Of a stretch of 64,000 nucleotides of DNA, positions 7,419 to 16,195 are shown piece by piece. How positions within the stretch are numbered: position 1 is the first letter of the stretch; each line of letters starts with the position of its first letter. This DNA is from JAUILH01 sp964230215. Its GTDB lineage: Bacteria; Bacteroidota; Bacteroidia; Flavobacteriales_D; JAUILH01. The DNA lies in the NCBI GenBank assembly GCA_964230215.1, contig CAXRGQ010000007.1, positions 558,001-622,000 of the forward strand, in the 5' to 3' direction. The notes beneath the pieces are model-generated. The model was given only the letters and a program-made list of their open reading frames with translations. It was not told the origin of the DNA and made no database searches. Both the position numbers and the translations under genes were made by a program.

Positions 7419-8531
7419 ATGAGTGCTAAATCACAAATACTAGAAAAAATAGATGAGGCCACTAGGTTGTGTGTAGGTATGGACTATTTCATAAACACGG
7501 CGAAACTAATTGAGGAAGTTGTAGAAGCCGACTATACGTTTCTTTCTAAAATTGATAGAGAAACCATGCGTGCAATTCCATTAATTTCAATCAAACAAGG
7601 AGAGCTAGTTGAAAACAAGCCATATGCATTGGAACACACACCGTGCATGGAAGTTACCGATACATGTGTTGGGTATTACCCATCGAATGTGCAAGAACTC
7701 TTTCCTTCAGATGAGTATTTAAAAACCATCAATATTGATGGATATATTGGGGCTGCAGTTTTCACTGGAGGCTCGGACAAGCCCTTTGGTATAATCACCT
7801 GTTTATATGAACAAGCCCCGACTGAACCAAAGAAACACTTGGAGGCTATGCAGTTTATTGCCGAATCCATTGAAAGCCGTTTAGAACGAGAATACCTGCT
7901 CGTAAAAAATTATGAGTTAAAGAAATCTGTAGATGAAAAGCAGCTGCTCTTGAAAGAAATTCACCACAGGGTAAAGAATAATCTGCAGATTATTTCGAGC
8001 ATTTTGAATCTACAAAAAAACAAAGCCACCGATGGGGCTACAAAGGAGATTCTAGATGTGTGTAAGTCTAGGGTACAATCAATGGCGCTTGTTCATGAAA
8101 TGTTGTATGGCTCAAGCTCATATAAATCGGCTAGTATAAAAGGTTATATATCTAAATTGATTCAGCACTCGATAGATAAAACAGACACGCCAAATCTAGC
8201 CGTTAATTTGAAAGTCGCGGACGAAATGATTGATTTGGATGTATTGATTCCCTTAGGACTAATTTCATCTGAAGTAGTCTCAAATTTTTTAAAGTACTCT
8301 TATGCGGTTGACCCTAGGTTGGATCTTTCGTTCTATAGAGATGAAGAGGAATACGTGTTTACTATAAGAGATTATGGAAATGGCTTCCCAGACGCCATTT
8401 TAAACGGTCATTATGAATCGCTTGGAATGGAGCTTGTGCACGCCTTAGTCGACCAAATTGGTGGCAGAGTTAGCTTGTATAATGATGGAGGCGCTATCAT
8501 CTCGATAAGATATTCAGCAGAACAAGAATAG
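7419..8531 (+). CDS. GAF-domain sensor histidine kinase (HisKA_2 type), soluble
   Basis: 370 aa, ATG start, no signal peptide or membrane segment. Residues ~15-155 look like a GAF domain (ADYTFLSKIDRETMRAIPLI; IDGYIGAAVFTGGSDKPFGI). The dimerisation and phosphoacceptor region LLLKEIHHRVKNNLQIISSI (His182/183) is the HisKA_2 signature. The ATPase domain has an N-box (SSEVVSNFLKYS, Asn289), a G1 box (IRDYGNGFPD) and a G2-like region (SLGMELVHALVDQIGG). HisKA_2 kinases often work with response regulators encoded elsewhere; none is adjacent. The GAF ligand cannot be inferred. Confidence 0.85.
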   Translation: MSAKSQILEKIDEATRLCVGMDYFINTAKLIEEVVEADYTFLSKIDRETMRAIPLISIKQGELVENKPYALEHTPCMEVTDTCVGYYPSNVQELFPSDEYLKTINIDGYIGAAVFTGGSDKPFGIITCLYEQAPTEPKKHLEAMQFIAESIESRLEREYLLVKNYELKKSVDEKQLLLKEIHHRVKNNLQIISSILNLQKNKATDGATKEILDVCKSRVQSMALVHEMLYGSSSYKSASIKGYISKLIQHSIDKTDTPNLAVNLKVADEMIDLDVLIPLGLISSEVVSNFLKYSYAVDPRLDLSFYRDEEEYVFTIRDYGNGFPDAILNGHYESLGMELVHALVDQIGGRVSLYNDGGAIISIRYSAEQE

Positions 8532-8539
8532 GCTTTCGC

Positions 8540-8558
8540 CACTATCTCCTAGATAGTG
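8540..8558. other. Hairpin between convergent genes
   Basis: The perfect 8-bp stem CACTATCT/AGATAGTG with loop CCT lies just after the kinase stop codon. There is no T-tract, so it is a transcript-end hairpin candidate rather than a classical terminator. Confidence 0.5.
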
Positions 8559-8605
8559 CTATACTGCTCCCCGGTATTCTACTCAAGCAATATCTAGGAT
8601 AAAGA

Positions 8606-8944
8606 TTATGCGCTTTGCTGGAGCTTATACTCCTCAACCAAATAGCCTCCCCAATCGGCAATAGAGCTAAAAATAGGAATAAGACTTTCGCCTCTCTCTG
8701 TTAAGGAGTATTCTACACGCGGCGGTGTTTCTGCATAAGATGTGCGCACCACTAAACCATCCGACACTAGTTCGTTTAACTGAGCTGTCAACACTTTTCT
8801 AGATATGCCAGGTATCACATGATCTAACTGCCCAAAACGCTTGGGCGACCTATATAATTGATATAAAATAACGGGCTTCCATTTACCCCCAATAACGGTT
8901 AGTGCCTGGGTCAACGGACAAAGTGGATTGCTACATGCCTTCAT
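8606..8944 (-). CDS. HxlR-family winged-helix transcriptional regulator
   Basis: 112 aa, ATG start. CPLTQALTVIGGKWKPVILY, RFGQLDHVIPGISRKVLTAQ and PRVEYSLTERGESLIPIF are the full HxlR winged-helix signature. Two N-terminal cysteines (Cys4, Cys9) lie where redox- or aldehyde-sensing members of the family (HypR, YodB type) have their sensor cysteine. The gene is divergent from a short-chain dehydrogenase, with GTAAC-type repeats between them, so it probably regulates that gene and itself. Confidence 0.92.
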   Translation of the reverse strand: MKACSNPLCPLTQALTVIGGKWKPVILYQLYRSPKRFGQLDHVIPGISRKVLTAQLNELVSDGLVVRTSYAETPPRVEYSLTERGESLIPIFSSIADWGGYLVEEYKLQQSA

Positions 8945-8956
8945 ATTCCTACGATT

Positions 8957-9039
8957 GTTACTTTGAGGTAACTAGTTTTTTTATCAATAAAATCAATATT
9001 TGGTACTTTTTGTAACTATTAAAAGTAACTTTGTGTAAC
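8957..9039. promoter_or_regulatory. Putative HxlR operator and promoter region
   Basis: The inverted repeat GTTAC-N6-GTAAC (8957-8972) and three direct GTAAC boxes at 9012, 9025 and 9035 lie between the divergent regulator and dehydrogenase genes. TAACTTTG (9026-9033) fits the -7 consensus, with TTTG at 8999-9002 upstream at 23-bp spacing. Boxes overlapping the -7 element suggest repression or redox-controlled release. Confidence 0.5.
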
Positions 9040-9057
9040 AAATATAAACAAATAATT

Positions 9058-9918
9058 ATGAGCAAAGTAATTTTTATCACAGGAACTAATAGCGGATTTG
9101 GATATATAACCACTAAAAAGGCCGCTGCAAAAGGATATAAGGTTTACGCAGGTATGCGCAATACAACTACTAAAAACAAAGAAAGAGCTGATGAGCTAAA
9201 CACTGTTGACAATGTAGAGGTAATTGACGTTGACGTAACGGATGCAACCGCTGTAAAGAATGCAGTAAATCATATTATTAATAACGAAGGCAGACTGGAT
9301 GTGCTTGTAAACAACGCTGGTTATTTTGGCGGTGGTTTAGCAGAAGCTTACACTGAGGAAGATTTAGAAGCCATGTTTGATGTGAACTTGAAGGGAGTAT
9401 GGAGAACAACGCGAAATGCTCTTCCTCAAATGAGAAAGCAGGGAGAAGGCTTAATTATCAATATCTCAAGTTCATTAGGTAGGTTTTCTGCTCCTTTTAT
9501 GACGGTATACAACAGCACTAAATTCGCGGTAGAGGGCTTGTCCGAAGGCCTGCATTATGAGGTGCGACCTTTAGGTGTAGATGTGTCCATTGTTGAACCG
9601 GGAGCATTTCCTACAGAGATTTTCAGCAAGACCGCCTTTGGAAGTGATCAGTCAGTAACTCAGGGCTATGGCGAATTGGCCAATGTACCTCAACAGGTGA
9701 ATGAGGGAATGGGGCAAATGTTTGAGGCGTTAAAGCCAAATCCAGAGTTGGTACCAGATGCTATTTTAGATCTAATTGAAAAACCAAAAGGTCAAAGACC
9801 GTTAAGAACTGTAGTGGATGCTGTTACGGGCGAGTTTGTTGAGAAGACAAATATACGAGCTAAGGAGGACTACAATAGCTTCTTGATCGCGTTTGGAATG
9901 GAAGGAATGCTGAACTAA
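9058..9918 (+). CDS. Short-chain dehydrogenase/reductase (SDR)
   Basis: 286 aa from the ATG at 9058; a TTG at 9031 would add nine residues but overlaps the putative -7 element. Classical SDR features: the NAD(P)-binding TGTNSGFG near the N-terminus, VLVNNAGYFGGG, the catalytic Ser in NISSSLGRF, the YNSTKFAVEG active-site YxxxK, and VEPGAFPTEIF. It is a cytosolic NAD(P)-dependent oxidoreductase of unknown substrate. The neighbouring HxlR gene hints at induction by reactive electrophiles or carbonyls. Confidence 0.9.
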   Translation: MSKVIFITGTNSGFGYITTKKAAAKGYKVYAGMRNTTTKNKERADELNTVDNVEVIDVDVTDATAVKNAVNHIINNEGRLDVLVNNAGYFGGGLAEAYTEEDLEAMFDVNLKGVWRTTRNALPQMRKQGEGLIINISSSLGRFSAPFMTVYNSTKFAVEGLSEGLHYEVRPLGVDVSIVEPGAFPTEIFSKTAFGSDQSVTQGYGELANVPQQVNEGMGQMFEALKPNPELVPDAILDLIEKPKGQRPLRTVVDAVTGEFVEKTNIRAKEDYNSFLIAFGMEGMLN

Positions 9919-9935
9919 GCTAAAATTCACAAAGT

Positions 9936-9963
9936 AAAAAGGGAAGCAATGGCTTCCCTTTTT
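9936..9963. terminator. Bidirectional terminator between the SDR and DUF2071 genes
   Basis: The perfect 12-bp stem AAAAAGGGAAGC / GCTTCCCTTTTT with loop AATG gives U-tracts in both directions. It ends one base before the stop codon of the minus-strand gene at 9964. Confidence 0.9.
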
Positions 9964-10698
9964 CTATGCTTCTACGATTTCTTTTCTGTTTACAATAACC
10001 TGTGAACCATCAAATAACTGAACAGATTCAGGTGACTGCTCATTTAAGTGTTTGAATTCGTTTCCAAATACTCTTCCAAAGTCAAAGTTGATCTTATAAT
10101 CTAAAACATCATGAGAACGCCAATCGGGATGTTCAATTTCATAAATAGTTGAGGCCTTGGGGTTGATTCTGGACGTGCCCCAATAATGTTTTGAGAAGAA
10201 ATCCTCGTCTGAGTTTTTATTAATCTTCCGTGTAGTTTTTGCACTGAGCACTTCACAACTATTCCACACATCCGTCTTAAGACCATAACTGGTAAACAAT
10301 CTGCCTTCCTTTTCTTCCCAGACGTGTTCCATCCTAGCAGTCTGATAATTCTCTTTATAAATTGTTTTTGCCACAAAAGTAAGCGCTCTCTTGGGGAAAT
10401 ATAGTTTAGTGAATGCTACTTCTGACCTCCACTTACCAGGAGTTATTTCACGTTTGACATAGAAACGAAGGTTTACTTCTTCAAATCTCTGGTAGCCAGG
10501 AATTCGGACATTAAGCAGGCGTGTATTTGCATATCTAAATGCTACTAAGCTAACATAGTGCTTACCGTCGTGAGCTTCCAATTCTGTTCCAGCAGGCACG
10601 TAGTCCATCAGAAGCGCTGGATCAATCTCGTAGTTAGCAGATACTAGTCTTTGCCACTTACCCTTTAAGAATACTTTATTTTTTTTTGGTCTTGGCAT
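9964..10698 (-). CDS. DUF2071 (YqjF-like) family protein
   Basis: 244 aa, ATG start, soluble. FLKGKWQRLVSANYEIDPAL, LMDYVPAGTELEAHDGKHYV, SLVAFRYANTRLLNVRIPGY and FEEVNLRFYVKRE are the conserved core of DUF2071, a family related to acetoacetate decarboxylase-like folds with no established reaction. It is preceded by a short gap and the divergent small gene at 10769. Confidence 0.82.
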   Translation of the reverse strand: MPRPKKNKVFLKGKWQRLVSANYEIDPALLMDYVPAGTELEAHDGKHYVSLVAFRYANTRLLNVRIPGYQRFEEVNLRFYVKREITPGKWRSEVAFTKLYFPKRALTFVAKTIYKENYQTARMEHVWEEKEGRLFTSYGLKTDVWNSCEVLSAKTTRKINKNSDEDFFSKHYWGTSRINPKASTIYEIEHPDWRSHDVLDYKINFDFGRVFGNEFKHLNEQSPESVQLFDGSQVIVNRKEIVEA

Positions 10699-10768
10699 AC
10701 GATCTGCGCTCGGTTGTTTAACAATTAATGGGCGTCTGTGTTCAGCAATTTCTTTACTTTGTTGCTAC

Positions 10769-11032
10769 ATGCATCCATTAATTTTAGATAAAATTCAGAA
10801 AGATTATCCTTCTGAGCAACAAGAACTGGTAATATCCCTACTTTCATCTATTAGCCTACATGATGTCATGGCAAACTCCGAGATAAATTTACTTAACACA
10901 CGCCTTGCAGTGCTTCATATCTCAGTTGGGAAAATAGATGATTTGAAGCATTATCTTAATGCAGCCAAGACTGATTTTAGAGATGTCATTCTGTGGGCTC
11001 TTGAGTCTAGTGAGTTCAAGCAAGTGATCTAA
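10769..11032 (+). CDS. Small hypothetical helical protein
   Basis: 87 aa, ATG start. I do not recognise it. It is predicted soluble and mostly helical (ISLHDVMANSEINLLNTRLA; DDLKHYLNAAKTDFRDVILW), with no cysteine and no motif. TTACTTTG, close to the -7 consensus, lies just upstream. It overlaps the convergent gene at 11029 by four bases. Confidence 0.6.
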   Translation: MHPLILDKIQKDYPSEQQELVISLLSSISLHDVMANSEINLLNTRLAVLHISVGKIDDLKHYLNAAKTDFRDVILWALESSEFKQVI

Positions 11033-11349
11033 TCCAAATAAAACGCCTCATCTACAAGCTCGCCTTCCGTGTTATATTCGCTAGTATACTCGCCAATGAC
11101 TTCCTTGTTGTAAGAGATTTGAATAATAACTTCAATAATAGGTGTAGTATCATTATTTATGTAGTTGAGAGATGTTTTTGAACTCTCAATCTGAATATCA
11201 TCCAAACTACAATTTGGTGGAAATGCTGGCTTAATTTCGTTTTGATCTTCACCCGCTAATGCGTCTTGAAGAAGCGCGTTTAGACTTTCAAGTGTCTCTT
11301 GATAATATCGGGTGCGGTCTGTCTCTGAGAATTTTATTGTTGTGTCCAT
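11029..11349 (-). CDS. Small acidic hypothetical protein
   Basis: 106 aa, ATG start. I do not recognise it. An N-terminal helix (RYYQETLESLNALLQDALAG) is followed by beta-like segments (TPIIEVIIQISYNKEVIGEY). It is acidic, soluble and without a signal peptide. Its 3' end overlaps the convergent gene by four bases. Downstream on the opposite side lies the 122-bp repeat array. Confidence 0.6.
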   Translation of the reverse strand: MDTTIKFSETDRTRYYQETLESLNALLQDALAGEDQNEIKPAFPPNCSLDDIQIESSKTSLNYINNDTTPIIEVIIQISYNKEVIGEYTSEYNTEGELVDEAFYLD

Positions 11350-11499
11350 ATATCTTATCTAATGAAGGCTTATACACTTAGTTAGACAATTAGTTACAGT
11401 TACATTCGTTTATCTTTTTTTTGGTACTGTTTTGTCGTGCAACACAAATACCGTTTCATCTGCAGTATAGTTTTAAACCCGCACGCCCAGCACACATCA

Positions 11500-11932
11500 C
11501 TGACGAATTCGTGCCTCATTTTCAGGATGGTGTTATCTGGCCTTCGATTGCTTCACACTCTTAGTGTCCTCTATATGACACCCTAACACTAGTTGTAATC
11601 TCTGCTCTCAATTCACACATAATGACGAACTCGTCCCTCGTTGTCATCATGGTGTTATCTGGCCTTCGATTGCTTCACACTCTTAGTGCCCTCTATAAGA
11701 CACCCTAGCACTAGTTGTAATCTCTGTTCTCAATTCACACATAATGACGAACTCGTCCCTCGTTGTCATCATGGTGTTATCTGGCCTTCGATTGCTTCAC
11801 ACTCTCAGTGTCCTCTATAAGACACCCTAGCACTAGTTGTAATCTCTGCTCTCAATTCACACATAATGACGAACTCGTCCCTCGTTGTCATCATGGTGTT
11901 ATCTGGCCTTCGATTGCTTCACACTCTCAGGC
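11500..11932 (+). repeat. 122-bp tandem repeat array A
   Basis: About 3.5 copies of a 122-bp unit; the landmark ATGGTGTTATCTGG occurs at 11527, 11649, 11771 and 11893, exactly 122 apart. Each unit has a near-palindromic core (ATGACGAACTCGTCCCTCG, or TGACGAATTCGTGCC in the first) and a small hairpin (ACACT-CTC-AGTGT). The array ends inside the 3' end of the phosphatase gene: its GCTTCACACTCTCA supplies the last codons and stop on the minus strand. 122 is not a multiple of three, so it does not encode a repeat protein. Confidence 0.93.
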
Positions 11933-14069
11933 CGATAACACACACATCATCAATCTGCTCAATATCTCGCTTCCAACTAACGAATTCCTCATCTAACAAT
12001 TGCTTTTGAGTTGCAAGCTCTTTAGTGTGATTTTCGAGTAAGAAGCGTTTGAAGTTTGCGTACTTATATTTCTTAGTTCTTGGACCCCCGAATTGATCCG
12101 CATAACCATCTGTGAAAATGTAAATCGAGTCTCCTTTTTCTAACTGAATTTGATGGGTTGTAAATGGTTTGTGGTCAAAATATTTACCAATTGGTTGTCT
12201 ATCGGCTTTGTATTCGACAAGTGCGTATGCCCCGTCCGCATCTCCATACTTCTGGTTCTCATCTGTGCTCTTACACACGTGATATAAGGAGTTATTTGCG
12301 CCAGCATAGTGTAGTGTGTTTGTTGAGTAATCCATCAAACATAGAGCGATATCCATGCCGTCTCTAATGTCTTTTCCGTGTGAACCCTTTAAGCTTTTTG
12401 CATTAAATGAATTAATTACAAGCTCGGTTGTTTTGTCTAGAATTTCCCCGGGCCTAGTTAAACCAAACTCCCTTGTTGCACGGTTCAAAGCATTCGCACA
12501 AACTACACTCACCATTGCTCCAGGCACTCCGTGACCCGTACAATCTGCCGCCGCGAAAAGAATTTTGTTGCTTACCTCCTCTAACTCCTCCAAAGGAGCA
12601 GAACCAGGCAACAACGACATCCAATAGAAATCCCCCGCCACTATGTCTTTTGGTTTATACAGAATAAAACTATTTGGCAACAGTTCTTTCACTAACTCTT
12701 CTTGCGGGAGAATCGCCTCCTGAAGACGTTTGGCGTATTTGATAGAGTCGGTAATTTCTTTGTTTTTCTCTTCTACCAATGCACGCTGCTCGTTGGCTAA
12801 ATCACGTTGGTTTTCAACCTCAACTTTCTGCTGAGAGATGATCGCATTTGCCTTTTTCTTGTTGTTATAACCCAAGAAAATGCCGCCACCTAGAATGACT
12901 AGAATTGCGATACCGCCATACAGCAAGTATTTTTGATTTTGCTCTTCAACCAGTTCTTTTTCATGCGCAATTTTTTCTCGTTCTCTTCGTGCTTTTTCTT
13001 CTGACAGTTTTAATTCGCTCAATTCTTTTTCTTTTGCTAAGTCCAGACTGTCTTTAAAGTAATCGTAGCGATACTGCTCCTTAATAATGGCTCTTTGATT
13101 GGACTCTTTCGATATACTATCCTTAATGCTAATATTATAGCGATAGGTCTCAAATGCTTCTTTGTGCATGCCTAAGCTCCAGTATATCGAATATAATATC
13201 TCAGAACCCGCCTCCTGATCATTCATGGCTCCATGGCTTTTTGAGAGCTCTAGACCTTTAATGGCATATGGTAATCCTGTCCGTGGCTGATTTAATTTTA
13301 AGTAACAACGTGCGGCATTACTATAAGCGTTCATCAGTTGACGATCCACATTCACGTCCGTAGGGTAGTTAATTACATCATTATATGCTTTAAGTGCTTT
13401 TTCATATAAGTCTTGATCAAAATAGGCAGTTGCTATATTATTGAGCGTAGAAACAATCTTGGATGGGTTATTTTGTTTTAAGCGGATATTTAGCGCCGAA
13501 TCTAGGTTAACAAGCCCCTCATCAAACTTCTTAAGTTTAATCTGTGCACTTCCAAGCATGTGGTAGGCAATTGACTTTCTTTCAATATGTCCCGACTCTA
13601 ATGATAGGGTGAGCGCTTCCTTATAATAGTTCTCGGCAGAAGCATAATCCTCTTGCAGCATATGGATATTCCCCAAATTAATTAAGGCAGCCGCCGCGCT
13701 TCCTTCAAAACCTGGTGTAACCGAATAGTAGTTTAAACACTCGGCATAAAACTTAACGGCATCATCTAGTTGCCCTCTAATGTAATGGGTTATGGCAACC
13801 TGCATCTTGGAACGCATTTGAAATCGCTCCCGAATCTTTTTATCTTTTATATTTTCTGCTGTTTTAATAGAGAGTTCAAATAATGTCTGGGCACTATCTG
13901 GATCCTCATATAGCAGCGTGTTTCTGGTAAAATGGTGAAGAGCTTCTAGCCTTGCGGTGTCATGCTCATCGCTTTCCCATACCGACCACAATGAATCATT
14001 AACTGTGTCCTGAGCAATTCCGGAAAACACAGCTCCAAGAGCCAACAGAATGATACACAGTTTTTTCAC
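11919..14069 (-). CDS. TPR sensor - SpoIIE/PP2C phosphatase, paralogue 1
   Basis: 716 aa from GTG 14069, which starts the signal peptide VKKLCIILLALGAVFSGIAQ. A GTG at 14117 overlapping the upstream TAG is the alternative and adds 16 residues. Domains: TPRs (~85-320), coiled coil (~330-378), a transmembrane helix (~382-401), signalling helix ending EITDSIKYAKRLQ, and a SpoIIE-type PP2C phosphatase (~450-716). Metal-binding motifs are intact: VAGDFYW, AAADCTGHGVPGAMVS, DGMDIALC, FTDGYADQFGG and IDDVCVIG. Predicted topology places the TPRs in the periplasm and the phosphatase in the cytoplasm. It is the most divergent TPR member (NALNRATREFGLT; ADRQPIGKYF). It is the last gene of a three-gene operon with two unknown cytosolic proteins. 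Confidence 0.9.
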   Translation of the reverse strand: MKKLCIILLALGAVFSGIAQDTVNDSLWSVWESDEHDTARLEALHHFTRNTLLYEDPDSAQTLFELSIKTAENIKDKKIRERFQMRSKMQVAITHYIRGQLDDAVKFYAECLNYYSVTPGFEGSAAAALINLGNIHMLQEDYASAENYYKEALTLSLESGHIERKSIAYHMLGSAQIKLKKFDEGLVNLDSALNIRLKQNNPSKIVSTLNNIATAYFDQDLYEKALKAYNDVINYPTDVNVDRQLMNAYSNAARCYLKLNQPRTGLPYAIKGLELSKSHGAMNDQEAGSEILYSIYWSLGMHKEAFETYRYNISIKDSISKESNQRAIIKEQYRYDYFKDSLDLAKEKELSELKLSEEKARREREKIAHEKELVEEQNQKYLLYGGIAILVILGGGIFLGYNNKKKANAIISQQKVEVENQRDLANEQRALVEEKNKEITDSIKYAKRLQEAILPQEELVKELLPNSFILYKPKDIVAGDFYWMSLLPGSAPLEELEEVSNKILFAAADCTGHGVPGAMVSVVCANALNRATREFGLTRPGEILDKTTELVINSFNAKSLKGSHGKDIRDGMDIALCLMDYSTNTLHYAGANNSLYHVCKSTDENQKYGDADGAYALVEYKADRQPIGKYFDHKPFTTHQIQLEKGDSIYIFTDGYADQFGGPRTKKYKYANFKRFLLENHTKELATQKQLLDEEFVSWKRDIEQIDDVCVIGLRV

Positions 14070-14116
14070 AGATGTAATATAACAAAAATTAAACGACTCT
14101 GCCCTTTGTCCCTGCA

Positions 14117-15277
14117 CTACTTAAACGCACCATAATCTATGTCCACACTATCTGGTCCATTTAATTCACCCTTTAGTTTTTCTTCGTATTGGAAGTAAAT
14201 AAATTTGCTATTATAGTTTCTGGCTATAGAAGCATATTCAGCTGAAACCGCATCTGCAGATCTATCGAGTAAGTAGCTCATTACATTCGTTTGCTCGTTT
14301 AGCATGATTTCTTCCAATGTCTTGTTGGACAGAATCTCATCAAGAAGCTCTTTATACACTTCAATGTTATGAATGTCTTGTGTCTTTTTAATTCTATTCA
14401 ATGAATCAAGCGGGCTAGGTACCAATGTCCATAGTTTTTTCCATGGATCAGCAAGAATGGTATCTATATCCCATCCCCAAATGGACTTCATAGATGCATA
14501 AAAACGCTTGCTAGCTCTTCTTTGAGATATTAACGCCTTTAAGTCCTTTTCAGGCTCATCCCAGCGTCTCAATTTCATCTTACATAGATGGTAGTCCCAC
14601 AATGATTTTGCGAATTGAAGCACTACCGTCATTTCGGTTATAAAACGGTAATTCCGCTTTTGATTTATCTGGTTTTGAATCTCAATATTGTACGATAATT
14701 GATCGTCGCAATTTGAATTTCTTGCAACCTCCGCTAAGGATTTAAATTGCTTTTTGAAGCTCTTATTATTAGGGTCTAAGGCCTCATATATGGGGCCATA
14801 AATATCTAACAAGTCTTCGCTTACAATTTTCCATAGGAGCTTCTCTTGCTCTAGAATGATGTTCATTTCCAATAAATCATCCGTGCGGTTTTTCACATTA
14901 AAGATATCCTCATAGGCCTTTTCAGCATTTTTACGATACCCTTGTTTTTTAACCGCTTCATATGCTGCATTGTACTGAGAAAGAAATTCTTCTACACTTG
15001 GCAAATTCTGCTGAGCATTTTCAATTTGACCGTGCTGCTCTTCAGTTTGATTCACTGCTGGTTGACTCGCCTTTGTAATAAGTGTCGTTTGCTTAGCCTC
15101 AAGACCTGAACTATTGAACTCTGCCATAAAGGCCATCATGTCGTTGTGCTTTTCTCCCAATGCGTTTACGTCACTTTTATACGTCTCAATTTCTGCTGCT
15201 ACATCAGGATTATTGCATGGAATGTTATCAAATACAGATAAATACCCATTTACTAATTGTTGAATCATTGCGTCCAT
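14117..15277 (-). CDS. Unknown cytosolic helical protein, operon with phosphatase 1
   Basis: 386 aa, ATG start, no signal peptide or membrane segment. I do not recognise it. It is rich in charged helices (DDLLEMNIILEQEKLLWKIV; FITEMTVVLQFAKSLWDYHL), with a Gln/Asn/Thr-rich linker around residues 60-95 and many tryptophans in the C-terminal half (SIWGWDIDTILADPWKKLW). It starts 3 bases after the stop of the 15281 gene. Its TAG stop overlaps an alternative GTG start of the phosphatase. Such tight spacing argues for a functional link to the phosphatase, for example as a cytosolic partner; this is inference. Confidence 0.7.
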   Translation of the reverse strand: MDAMIQQLVNGYLSVFDNIPCNNPDVAAEIETYKSDVNALGEKHNDMMAFMAEFNSSGLEAKQTTLITKASQPAVNQTEEQHGQIENAQQNLPSVEEFLSQYNAAYEAVKKQGYRKNAEKAYEDIFNVKNRTDDLLEMNIILEQEKLLWKIVSEDLLDIYGPIYEALDPNNKSFKKQFKSLAEVARNSNCDDQLSYNIEIQNQINQKRNYRFITEMTVVLQFAKSLWDYHLCKMKLRRWDEPEKDLKALISQRRASKRFYASMKSIWGWDIDTILADPWKKLWTLVPSPLDSLNRIKKTQDIHNIEVYKELLDEILSNKTLEEIMLNEQTNVMSYLLDRSADAVSAEYASIARNYNSKFIYFQYEEKLKGELNGPDSVDIDYGAFK

Positions 15278-15280
15278 AAC

Positions 15281-16078
15281 TTACCTCCCTTCTTCTCTTG
15301 GTTCAACATATAAATACTCTCCCCCTTCTTCGTCAGGCGGGATTGCTATGTAAACTTTACGCTTACTTCTGGCCTCCTCCGCCTTACCAATTTCTTTGAT
15401 TTTGTCCTTCTGCTCCTTCAGCTTAGGCCAAAGCTCATTGAACTCTTCATCACAGCCTTTGGGGTCAAAATGGTGACCTATATTGCCGGTATTTAATTCA
15501 ATTATACAACGTACAAACTCCTGATATGCCTGATCATTCAATTCAACATGCTCCCGATTATACGAGTCATTAAGTGCATCTGCAAGCTCTGATCCATTCC
15601 CATGAATTTCATTTGCAAGATTTCTAACTTTTGTGACATATTCCATGGGATCCTCGTAATCATTCCGACTTAAGAATTGTAAATACAATTGGAATAGTGC
15701 ATTCACTGCGCCTACTATATTTCCGATTTTGTTCAACTTTCTTGCAACTTCTTGCTCGTACCCTGTCGCATAAGCTTGTGAGTAATCTGCTGCTACCTCT
15801 TTATATTTTTGGTCGTAGGTCTCAGCTACCTCATTAAATCCGTTAACCAAAGCAGCATCTCGTAAGCTTGCCATCTTATCCATAAACAAGGCTTGTGCAG
15901 GTTTCTCGTAAAAGCCTTGACTTTTCATTTTAGAATGTATCTCTTCATAGCTAGAACATGTCTTAACCAGTTCTAACAACTCCTTGTGCACTTGAAGCTG
16001 ATGGGGACTTCTTCCAGATGCAGTGAATTTATCTATCACTAATTGGTAATAGTGTTGTGTACGCTGAATTTTATCCAT
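15281..16078 (-). CDS. Unknown cytosolic helical protein, first gene of the phosphatase-1 operon
   Basis: 265 aa from the ATG at 16078; a TTG at 16105 is possible but adds a poor N-terminus. I do not recognise it. All-helical, charged (MDKIQRTQHYYQLVIDKFTA; IVGAVNALFQLYLQFLSRND), with a basic stretch and acidic C-terminus (ARSKRKVYIAIPPDEEGGEY). It shares a helical, aromatic-rich character with the next gene but no obvious sequence identity. It begins the operon leading into phosphatase 1. Confidence 0.68.
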   Translation of the reverse strand: MDKIQRTQHYYQLVIDKFTASGRSPHQLQVHKELLELVKTCSSYEEIHSKMKSQGFYEKPAQALFMDKMASLRDAALVNGFNEVAETYDQKYKEVAADYSQAYATGYEQEVARKLNKIGNIVGAVNALFQLYLQFLSRNDYEDPMEYVTKVRNLANEIHGNGSELADALNDSYNREHVELNDQAYQEFVRCIIELNTGNIGHHFDPKGCDEEFNELWPKLKEQKDKIKEIGKAEEARSKRKVYIAIPPDEEGGEYLYVEPREEGR

Positions 16079-16195
16079 GTATAGTTCGTTTTGATTGCTC
16101 AACAAAATACTAAATAATGTTAAAACTAACTAGTTAAACATACTAACTGTAACAAATCAGCGCTTGTGTCGTCACATTGATAAAAAAGCAAGAAA

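Noticed and set aside
7419..8531. Treating the histidine kinase as part of the phosphatase network
   Set aside because: No SpoIIE or STAS domain, no linked response regulator, and 3.4 kb of unrelated genes between; there is no sequence support.
11500..11932. CRISPR array
   Set aside because: The regular period is 122 bp with near-identical units throughout; there are no short repeats separated by unique spacers and no cas gene nearby.
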